Positions 13,293 to 25,200 of a stretch of 64,000 bases of DNA are shown piece after piece. The stretch is from Pomacea canaliculata. Its lineage: Eukaryota; Mollusca; Gastropoda; Architaenioglossa; Ampullariidae. The notes beneath the pieces are model-generated. The model saw only the letters and a program-made list of their open reading frames with translations. It was not told the DNA's origin and ran no database searches. The DNA lies in the NCBI RefSeq assembly GCF_003073045.1, contig NC_037593.1, positions 23,741,868 to 23,805,867 on the forward strand, read 5' to 3'. How positions within the stretch are numbered: the first letter of the stretch is position 1; every line of letters begins with the position of its first letter. The position numbers were made by a program, and so were the translations under genes.

Positions 13293-16200
13293 ATGTCATC
13301 ATCGGGAAAGGTCACGACGCTTCTTCCTAAAGATCGCAAAGATAGCGATGGGCCCACGGAAGAAAGCAACAAGCGACGACTTTCCCCAGCTGATGACCAC
13401 AACGATGAAACGCCTGCATCGGAAAGTCATAGAAGAGTGAGCAAGAGAAAACGAGCAAAGGTTTGTTTTAAATAAAAGCTTTCTAAAATGTTTTATTTTG
13501 AAAAGGGCTGACGATACAGTGTTATGTTCAACAGATTTGGATATGCCATTATTTTGCAAATATGTCTTGAGATTGTAATTTAAAATGTAAATTGTTTATA
13601 TGTTGATTAAATAGATGTGTGTTTTTTTTTTCCAGTTGTGATTTATGGTGGTATTTCAATTCGGTGATGCTTGCAGATAAATATTGGAAGATAATCTGCA
13701 TTTTATCTCAATGGGTAGACTGCATAAACCATGATATAGTGGGTTTTCGCTTCCATTAACAGAGAAAATATATCAATTGTCGCATCAACCACTTACACTT
13801 GCAGTCTTCATTATTGTCTTCATGTTCTGCTTGAAAAAAACAGTAGAAAGTGGGCCCAACTGAAGGGGGTTGCCCAAAACCGGGTCCGCTGGCGAGGTGT
13901 TGTTGCGGCCCTATGCTCTTCAAGGGAGCAAGAAGGAATAAACTACTCATGTTCTGCTTTCATATTTTATGCAGGTGGAGTATAAGGAAATGGATGACCA
14001 TCTTGCACACCTGTCAGAAGATGAGTATTACTCAGAAGAGGAAAGGAAGGAGCGAGAAAAGGAAAAAGACAACAAAGTGCCGGATAAGGAAAGCAAAGAA
14101 GCTGAGAAACCATCCTTAAAGGCAGAGGAGATAGAACAGGGTGAAGAAAGTGACCATAATACTGATGACCCTACAGGTAAGAAAGGTAAGAAAATGCAGA
14201 TCAGCCTCCTTATAAAGCTACAGATCTCTTTATAGCCGGTATGGTCCAAGTACTGCATCATTTAAGAGCAGTTGCTGCATAGGCACAGGTAACTGGCTTG
14301 CAATTACATCATAGGTGCTCACCCATATTATTTTATTTTGCATAGCCGTATACAAATATTCAATTGCTAGATTAATTACTTGATGTAGGTTATGTATTCA
14401 CTATAAGGTGTACATCAGGATTTCAGCATTTTCACCCTTCCCAGCCCAGGTATTGCATACTGAATATGAACAGCATCTTGTGTGAAACTACATTTTGGTG
14501 GTATTGCTCGGTATCATGAGCACAAACTTGATTTCTCAGCAGTATCAGTCTCCTGTCCAAATGGTCACCTGTATGGTAACTGTCTTATTTTGTTAAGAAC
14601 AACAATGCATGCGCAAAATGTTTTGGATAATAACCTTTAATTTTTTTGCAACCTGTTTTATAGTTGATGTTATTGGTGGTATTTAGGATTGTGTTTGTGA
14701 ATTGGCTGTGAAGTTATATTAGTTTTTATATGGCAGCATCCAGAGGATTTGTCTTAGTCTCACTGCTTTTTGAATTGTATTACTAGTACAGGCGGTCCTC
14801 GTGTTACGTCAACCCCGAGTTATGATGTTTCGTGGTTATAACACATCTCCATTTACTGTATAAAGCTTTGTTTCGACTTAAGTGGTTTTGCGTCGTAAAC
14901 GTCGTAACGTGAACTGTTTATTATTCCTGTTTCATTTTATTATCAAATGTATTTTATATGTGTTTTTTATAATTACTGTGTTAGGATAGGATAAGTGCTT
15001 ACAGTATGTTATTTAGGTACAGTATGTACGTATGTCCCGACTTACAGCGAAAATCGGTTTACAATGCGACGTAGGAACGGAACAGTGTCGTAAGTCGAAG
15101 ACCGCCTGTAACTAGTAAATAATTCCTATAAGATATGCTTACATTTGCATATGTGCACACAATATAATCATGCAACCACTCATACACTTTCACTGAGACT
15201 AATGAGAGAAAGAGCAATTGCCATGACATGTTTTTCTGTATTGCTAAAATCTTTTTTTTTTTTATTACTTTGATGTATATTTAAAATCTTGCACAATGCA
15301 CAATTCAGAAGTATTTTGAGTGAAATAATTTTATTTGATTTTTAATAATATCAGGGAGATTGCTATTTATTTATTTTAGAAAGAAGCCTTACTATATTAA
15401 AATGAGTCAAGATATGCATTTCATTAATATATGAATGCATATGTGACCTGAAATTTTACATGACTGAAAAGTAAATGCACTGACATTATTTACTCTATCT
15501 TCTGAGACTTGTTAGTAAATTACTAATAGATGCATGGTTAAGGAAATGTAGATTGGTATATTCTTTATTGATATTTCATTATAATATTAATAATTATAGT
15601 TCAGATGTCTTCAGGTCAATCTACAATGACATTCACTGTTGCATGCACCCATTCACTGGCTTTGGGTATTGACTATAGTCAACATGCAACCCTTGGTTGC
15701 TAAAGTACAACATTTATTTATATATCACAGTAATCGCTCCTGTTATGTGTGGATATGAAGAGTTACAACACATAAAGACCAACGTAAACTGTGTATTTGA
15801 TATTTGTCTTTATAATTTCATTTATTCTATACAAAGTATTGATCCTTTAATTATATTTAGCTGCATGAGTTTTGAACAATATATTAATAAAATTCAATTA
15901 TAGAATTATAGATTATTCAACTATAGATTCAAAAAGTGATGAATGCTTGTCTTAATCTTAGCTTGAACTTTTGAGCAAATGAAGATTTGCAGTAAATAGA
16001 GGGGTTTGTAACATTATTTAAGCAGTTTATTGCCTTATTGTATGTGTATGTTTTATTTTCTGCCTACATTTTTTGTATACTTATTTGTGGCTGGTTTCTA
16101 CATATAATTATGCATTTGGTTCTTATTGCTTACTTTATATAGTTATACATATAAAATATATATTTAACAATAGGTTCTAGTCATTTGGAATCAGTGCATC

Positions 16201-19200
16201 CATTTTTCCTCATATTTGTTTTCTTTTTCAAAATCATTTGTTAATTTTAATTTTTAAAAATAACAAAAGGTAATTTGTTCTTTTTGTTTTTTACAGTTGT
16301 TTTAATGAAAATTGTTATAATTCTTGAATTTGCTTTATTGTTTTAATCTAGGTGTGTCCCAGTTAACCAGAATCTATTGTGCCCATACTTGTGTATTTTT
16401 ATACAGTCAAATCTCGCTACTATGCCCACCTACCGGGACCGAGCAACAGTGGCATAGTAGCGAGGGTTCATAAAAACGGCTTTATTTGCTCAAGTTACCC
16501 GTCAGTCCAAAGCTCTCAAGAATCGTCGGCTGGCGCTAGCTGTCTCCTCTCATTCTCCCCCTCGCCTCTTCATCCTCCACCCCTCCCAACCACATCCGCG
16601 CACAGGGCCGCCGAGAGCCAGCCCGGGCCCCGGGACAGACGACCTCTCCGGGCCCCTTGTACTTGTAATCGTAAATTATTTTCCCAGTATATAATGTATG
16701 TTTACAATTCGAATCTCAATATCTACACTTCATTCAGTAACGAAATATAGACTGCAAACAGTAGGACAAGTGCACTAGGATCTACATCACTACTTGAACA
16801 TAAAGTTGTTTACATGCGAGTGGTTAGTAAATGAGGAAACATTATGTTAAAGGATCAGACTTGTAGCACCCCGCTCCATAGACCTCCCCCCCCCCACCCT
16901 TAGTAAGGACTGTTACGTCAGCAGCGATGTCAAAACCTCGACAGATTAGAACAACGGGTAGAGGTATCACATCGCCTTTTGTTGTAAGTGCTGCGCTTTT
17001 GTACTAAGCTCACTGATGTACAAGGAAATGTTCTCTATGTATATGTAAGTGATTTATACTTCTACATGTAAAGAGGAAGAACCGAAGAAGTAAATGCCTA
17101 AACAAGTCTTCATCGAGTGTCGTTAACAACCTCATTAAAAAAGTGTTTGCTGCGACGAACAGCAGAGCACATCAGTTATCATTGTTATCAACTTACATAA
17201 CAAACACGCAGCACCTATCGAAAGTTCCTTCCTATATTATTCCTATAGCAAAACCGCACGCGCGCGCGCACACACACACACAATAACTACACACACGCAT
17301 GCTGTTACACGTAAACAAATATCTGAACTGAACTGTCGCCTTCAGACTCTTTAAAGCAGAAATTTTGAATTCATCCAACTTTTTACGAAGCATAAACTCG
17401 GTCGACTTCAACCGCCATCAGTCACTAGCCGTTAAAATACCTGCTGAGTTTTAGAAGACAAAGCAACTGTTTTAAAGACTAGTTAGCTAGTAAGTGTTAA
17501 TACTTTTAATATTTAAGGAGATTAGAAGGTTTTGTAAAAATGACAGAAAAATAGAAATGTTTAGCATATTTTAGCTGAATCGTAATAGTTCTTAGAACAA
17601 AGTTATACAGTACTAATATTGTCATTTTACCTGCTGACTAAAAACTTTATGAGCTTTTCTCACAAACTTCATTATTGTCAGTCAATTTGAGACGCTAGTC
17701 ACTCTCATTGACACTGATGTTCCTGCCTTGTCAAATGCTATTTGCCAATAAACTCGATTACTATACTGTATGGTAGTGTGCGACATCGCAGTTAGGGGGG
17801 ATGGAACCTAGCACGCACACAGGGAGGGTGGAGGCTGGCGATGGGGGGTGGTCGCTGGCCGGGTGACAGCCACGTGACAGAGGGAGACCTGGAGGGAGTC
17901 TGTTACGACTGTAGCGGTAACTTGGCTCGTTTAAAGATCTGAAAATCTGCGGTGTCACACTTTCCTGTACAAAGTCACTTCAGTCATCCGTTGAACAGAG
18001 GATAGAACACATATACAGCGGCTCACACTGTAATATTTCTCAGTATTATTTCAATGTTCAACAACTCAACGTTATAACCACATAATCAGCGGACTGCCAC
18101 ACAGGCTACTTACATTCTCTTACTTCCAACTCACACAGAGTACTTCCAACTCAGAAAAAATCGAATAACGACCACCTAGGTCTACCCCAGCTTTTTTTTA
18201 TAGATCCCTTCTAAAATGCTAAAAATACAAAATAAAAAAAAAATATTAAAAAAATATATAAAAAATTAAGACGCAGTACGCCCTGACCTTGACATCCCAC
18301 TTCCGCCAAGGCCCCGTCAACTAAGAATACTCAATTTCGTAACAGAGTCGACTAGCGACAGGATGCAGGTGCGCGGATGTGGTTGGAGGGGTGGAGGATG
18401 AAGAGGCGAGGGGGAGAATGAGAGGAGACAGCTAGCGCCAGCCGACGATTCTTGAGAGCATAGGACTGACAAGTAACTTGAGCAAATAAAGCCGTTTTTA
18501 CGAACCCTCGCTACATGCCACTTTTGCTCGGTCCGGTAGGTGGCATAGTAGCGAGATTTGACTGTATACAGCATCATATATGACAGCTTCCTTGAAGACA
18601 ACTAGCGCACAATAAGAAAAGATTCCGAGGTGGCTTTGGGGACGGATGATGGGTAGATAGTATCTCCTTTTTACCGGGGGCTTTGTCGGCAAAGAGCAAA
18701 AGAAGGTCGGAGGCCGATGTGTTATTACAGGGCGATGCTGGTACATCGCCGGAGGTCGTGCGATCGTCCCACACCTTTAGTTACAGTAGTCAGAGTCCTC
18801 CCCTTTCCGGTGACATAACTCTCCTTCCTACCTCTATCCGGGCCATCCACCCACCGTGCGAACACTGTCTCTAAACTTAAATTACCTTTCTCATGCTAGC
18901 CTCCTCTTTATCATCCTCCTCCAGCTCCAAACTTCCCGCGACACCACCGTGATCAATTTGTAAGCCTAATATTTGCGGGACAGCAGTTGTAAAATGTTTT
19001 GCAATAATGTGTTCTATTTTGCTGGCTGCGATAGTATTACAGGATAAAATAGTCTCATTGTATCAAGGATCTACTGTGTAGACTAATGTAGTTGTTTGTT
19101 TGGTGATGGAGATACGGTTAAAAAAAGTCTCAGTGTTGCTTAGTAACTATGAAAAAAAGGCAGCCTTGATGCCTCTCGCTTACAGGCTGCAGCATGTCGG

Positions 19201-22200
19201 TTCACAGAGTGGCCACACATCAGTAACATACCTGCCTGATCTCCACTGTTAATTCCGATTTGCTTGCAGGGCCCGCCCCCTCCTCCACCCCACCTTTCCC
19301 CTTTGGCACCTGTAGCCAGCAATCTCATGGCACGAACGTTCTTCAGGGCGGTTGACACGCGATAAAATCTTTGGTGTCCAGCGGCCGTCACCTCTTGGCT
19401 TGTCCAGCGAGAATATGATACCCGCTGACTACACTTCTCACGACAGGCCCCAGCACCCCGAAATTGTATTCTAACAGACTTGAAACTCAACTTCTGCATG
19501 TGTAATGCTTGGGTGTTCTGTCCTTAGACCTTTCTTTAAAAGAAAAAGAAAAGGAGAAGAAAAAAAATCCAGTGACCAAGGCCGGGCCCCCTTGACAGCC
19601 GCGGGCCCGGGTACACCAGACCCCCAGACCCCCCCTCTCGTCAGGCCTGCCCGCTCTCCCTCTGTCACGTGACTGTCACAACTCGTGCCTTTTACCAGTC
19701 ACACGACAGTGGCATAGTAGCGAGAGTAGGTGGTGGCATAGTAAATTTATTTTGCATTGAATTTTGTCGGGACCGAGCAAAAGTGGTATAATACCGAGAG
19801 TGGCATAGTAGCGAGATAAAAGGCACGAGCTGTGAAATTCCGCGCAGTGCTCGATTATTATATGGTAGCGTGGGACATCGCAGTTAGGTGGGATGGAACA
19901 TAGCACTCACACAGGGAGGGTGGAGGCTGGCGATGGGGGGGTGGTCGCTGGCCGGGTGACAGCCCCTTGACAGGGAGAGCGGGAGGGGGTCGACTAGCGA
20001 CAGGATGCAGGTGCGCGGATGTGGTTGGGAGGGGTGGAGGATGAAGAGGCGAGGGGGAGAATGAGAGGAGACAGCTAGCGCAAAGGTGGGAACACAGTTT
20101 CCACCAAGAGCGCGAGTGTGCGAGGTCGAGTTTCGCTACAGCCAGCACCATCGACTGGCGTTGCAGTGAAAGCGATTTAGAAGCCACGAAAGTGTTGTGG
20201 AAAGATTGAGGGAAGAGCACCGCATCTTACTCTGTTACAATTACACTCACGTTCCAAGGATGAAGCGACGAACTACAGCCCAGCTGCGCACAACATAATA
20301 CGTATGTGCATAGTCAGACTGTCAACGTCAAGCACGCGATGCTTCCTCCCGACGCCAGCAACAAGCCAATCACCACATGCACAGAGACAACCCTGCAACC
20401 CTAGCTCGATCAAGATACGCAAAAGCGCGAGCATACACAGACGCACAGGGATAACAGTGACAACATTTAAAAAAGAGTTTGTCCACAATGTCAGCTCAGA
20501 AACGCAAGCGAACCGACTTTACGCTGAAGGAGAAAAAGGAGATCATCGATGCTGCTGCGAAGGAGCCGAATCAGTCCAAGTTGGCCAGGGAGATAAGCAA
20601 GAAATGGGGCGTCGAAGTTAAGAGAACCACTGTGAAGGGCATTCTCAGCAAGAAGGATGCAATCGAGGCTGCAATCGAAGCTGGAGTTCCATCGGAACGC
20701 ATGAAGTTGACGCAGGCTCACGACCCGAAGCTTGATGAGGGAGTGCTCATGTGGCTGAAGCAAGCAAGAGGACAGAATCTGCCTGTCAGCGGCGGTCTGA
20801 TCAAGGAGAAGGCGTTGAAATTGGCCGAGCTGATGCACATTCCGGACTTCATGGCAAGCGACGGTTGGTTGGACAATTTCAAGAAGCGCCACGGCATCAC
20901 GTTCAAGACAGTGCAGGGCGGAGCTGGAGCGGTGGATTCGCGATCCCTTCTTGAGTGGCAACAACAGGTTCTCCGACCCTTAATAGGGCAGTTCTCTGCA
21001 GACGACGTCTTCAACCTGGACGAGACTGGACTCTTCTGGCAGCTGCTTCCGAACAAGACCATGGCTTTCAGGGGAGAGAAGTGTACAGAAGGTAAGAAAA
21101 GCAAGCAAAGGGTCACTCTTCTGGTTGGAACAAACATGAGTGGTAGCGAGAAGCTCCCTCTTCTGGTGGTCGGCAGTTCCAAGAGACCTCGTGCCTTCAA
21201 GAACAAGGAGATCCCGGTGGAGTACAAGACCAACTCGAAGGCATGGATGACGGCTAAGCTTTTCGAGGAGACGTTGCGTGCGTGGGACGGACGACTCAGC
21301 CAGCAGGGACGCAGAGTGCTGGTTTGTCTCGATAACTTCTCTGGCCACCCTCCCGAGCTCCAGCTGAACAACATCCAACTGGTCTTTTTCCCACCCAACA
21401 CGACAGCCAATTCGCAACCAATGAATCAAGGAATCATAGAGAGCCTCAAGCGCAACTACAAGAAGCTCCTGCTATGCCGCCGACTTGAGGCCATGGAAGA
21501 GGGAAAGGAGTTCATGTTCACGTTGCTCGACGCTCTACACATCGCCCGGCGTGCTTGGGAGCAGGTTGGCAAGTCGACGATCAGGAACAGTTTCGTGAAG
21601 GCCAAATTCATCGAAGAGGAGATTCAAACTGAGGCACAGGATGTAGAGCTGCTCGAGATCTGGGAAGCTCTGCCTGCTGAGGAAAAGATGCACGAGAACG
21701 AGGAGATCGAGCTGTCTGACTTTCTCAAAGCCGACGAGCGCCTCGCAACTGGCAGGTCTTTCACGATGGAGGAGATTGCGGAGGAGATGCTGTGCAGTGA
21801 GGAGCCAGTGGAAAGCGAAGAGGACGAGATCGACGAGGAAATTGTTCGATGGAGGAAGCCCAGCGCGCTTGGAGCACCGTCGGGAAGGTCTTACCACAGA
21901 GAAGCGGGAAGCCCGGTGTGATGCAAGCGTGGGATCGACTAGACGAGATGTACGAGATCCGCCGAAAGAACATGCGCCAGCCGACAATTCTTGAGAGCTT
22001 TGGACTGACGGGTAGCTTGAGCAAATAAAGCCGTTTTTACGAACCCTCGCTACTATGCCACTTTTGCTGTAGGTGGCATAGTAGCGAGATTTGACTGTAT
22101 GTTGTTATTATAATATACAGATATATCTGAAGAACATATTATTTATGTTATAGACTATGCATTAAAAGTATGTTTTCCATCTCTGCTTACTAGATTTGTA

Positions 22201-25200
22201 GAAGCTAATGGAAATGTATGAAAATTTGTTTCATTTGATCATTTAGGTTCTTCATATATTAGACTTTGAAGGACTTCATCAGCTGTCTGTCTTTAAATTG
22301 TTTATATTGTATAATTTAATGTCTGTTTTGTAGTGCAGCTTAAGCTGTTTTCTGATTTGTCTGCAGGGCTGGAAGGTGCTGCCTTTCAGAGTCGCCTACC
22401 TGTGGATAAAATGACATCACAAGAAGCCAACTGCTTTCCAGATCTGGTGAATGGCTCACCTCAGGGCCAAAAAATCTTTCTTTACCTTCGAAACAGATTG
22501 GTAAGCATTGTATATAAACAAAAGTACTTTCTAGACAAACGGCCAAAAAAAAAAAATTCAAAGAGATTTAAAACTGAAAATAGTTTTATGTTGAGTTTTA
22601 AGAAGCAGTAAAGCAAAAGCAAATGATGTTCACATTTTCCCTGTCATAAGGTTTGCTTTCTGTATCCTGAAAAAAATAGCAGAAAATTAAAAGCAGAACT
22701 CACTTTAAATGACTGCTGAAATTGAAATAAATTCTTGGTTCATTGTGATTGTTATGACACTGATGCATTTCTCCTTGTTTATGCTTCTTTCTTTTGCAAG
22801 TGATGCCATGAAATGTGTCTTTGGCATTCTATAAAACCTTTTTTTGTAATCTTTGTGTGTAATATTTGGGTAAAAAAGTACTAAAATTACTTTTAAAAAG
22901 AATTGTTGCTTTTACTTATATGAACTTTATGCACCTACACACTTCCAACTTTGTAGCTACAACTGTGGCTGGAGAACCCCAAGCAACAGCTGACTGTAGA
23001 AATATGTATGACACAAGTTGAGCCACCTTACAACAGTGAGTGCTATTTCATTCTACTAAAGAGATTTAGACTTTTTTTTAAACTAACGTTTTATAAGCAA
23101 AGACTTCCAAGTAAGGTACATAAAAGATCATGAAATAGTTAATTTTCATTGACTGTTACTTCAAAATGTTATGTATTTAATATCGGTTGGTTTGTTTTTT
23201 TGTCTCTAACTTTGTTTATAAGACAATGTTTAACTGTTTATCTTTTTGGGTTAGTGGCTGTGCCTTATGACTTTAACAACTCTTCTCCTTTTTATAATTC
23301 AAAAGAATAAATCGGAACATATTGACAACGGCTTTTTGCAGGTGATGGTCCCTTGGTCATGCGAGTTCATGCCTACCTTGAACGATATGGCTACATAAAT
23401 TTTGGAGTTTTTAAGCGCTTGAAGCCTATTCCAGGTACACTGGGACTTACAAAGTCTGAGATGTTCTAGTAGAGCAAGAAGGCAGAAAAAAAATAGTTCT
23501 GACTTTTTATGTGTGCTTGATTGTTTCAGACAAAAACATTTGCTACATATTGCTAATGCATGAAGTAAATGAATCATAACCGCTTAATAAGTAAAAAGAT
23601 TTTTACGAGTTAAAAATGCTTTTATGTGTACCAAACTCAGGTACAAAGCACATATTGTGCATATCTTACACAAGTAGTTTATGTCTTTACCTTTTTTTAC
23701 ACTTTTACTAGAGTAGAATGATTAATAATAATGAGGAAGTTTGATTATCTAGCACGATATCCCAGCCAACAGGCAAACTCTTTCCACTGTATAGTTTCCA
23801 TGAAACAATTACAATGGTGTAAAGCAACCAACAATGTGGAGACTAGCTGCATTCTGATATCAACAACAGATGACAAAAGCAAATTGACAAAACTGGGTGA
23901 ACTGTGGTGTTAAGCACAGGGAGATCATGGTAGACTTGTGTTACAATGTTTAAATATTGGCAGTCTTGCTGTTACAAGTTTGCAATAAGATTCTATGTAC
24001 AAGCATGCCCTTGATATATTTATAATCCATGGTTTGTATATATACATGTACACATTTATTTTACTAGCTAAACGACATGGACGAGTGATCATCATTGGTG
24101 CTGGAATTGCAGGCCTTGGAGCTGCACGGCAGCTTCTTTCCTTTGGGATGGATGTAGTTATACTGGAGGCGAGGGTAATAAATCTTTCATGTTGTTAGCA
24201 TTTACTAATAAAGTTCACTTTCTAGTCTTTGAATGCAGAAGTTAAAGAGTATGTGCCATAAGCACTGTCTGTCCACACCTGTGTCATGTATGTACCATGG
24301 CATTTCTTTTTCCAGACTAGATCCTGGCTACAGTAAAGTGGTACAGGTCTTTCATGAGTAATTATGTGATGCATTAATATGTATTAAATTTGGAACTGTC
24401 TCTGCAAATCACTTTAAGTGTAAATTATTTTTGAATTCCTTTAACACTACCAGCTATGGTTTATTCAACAAAGATAAGAATATTTGTAAGTTGTATATTA
24501 TGTTAGCTTATGTTTATTTAAGGATCGAGTTGGAGGTCGTGTGGCTACCTTCCGTAAAGGTAACTATGTGGCTGACCTTGGGGCCATGGTGGTCACAGGT
24601 TTAGGTGAGTCAGCATTTCACTGTAATGGCTGGATGATCAACATGCTTTAAAAGCTTATATTTATGTCCTAGCTTAAAACAGAATACTTTTCTTTACCAA
24701 AGCAATTAGAAAAAAAAGCACATAATTTCTTTAAAATTTCTTCAACATTGCTTTTATTCTTATAAACAGTCAAGTGGTATGTCAAAACTGTAGACTGGTA
24801 TCATAATCTCACAGTTGAACCCTTTTTTCCAATGTGCTCAAGTGTTAGAGATCTTTATGTGCCATAAAATGATAAGCATAAGTTGTTAGAAAACATTACA
24901 CTGAGCTTCTAAAATTTTTATTGTTGCATTTTTAAAAACAAATTGACTATATTTTTTTAATTGTGGCATAAAATCATAACTTTTTTTGATTACCTCCCAT
25001 GTAGGTGGAAATCCTGTGACTATACTAAGTCGCCAAATCAACATGGAGTTATACAAGATAAAGCAGAAATGTCCACTGTATGAAAGCAATGGTTCTACAG
25101 TAAGACACTTAAATATCTTTGTATATAGAAACTAAAGTTATTAGTAAAAGATTCGAGTTTTTTAGATTTGAAAATATTTACTGTAGCTGGTCACCATGTA

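Noticed and set aside
19140-19499. A 119-codon minus-strand open frame in the Tigger interval
   Set aside because: Low-complexity Gly run, no domain, and not duplicated in the sister copy. Long frames are expected in GC-rich sequence.
20718-21410. A 230-codon minus-strand open frame
   Set aside because: It is a shadow of the Tigger transposase frame, whose domains are clear on the plus strand.
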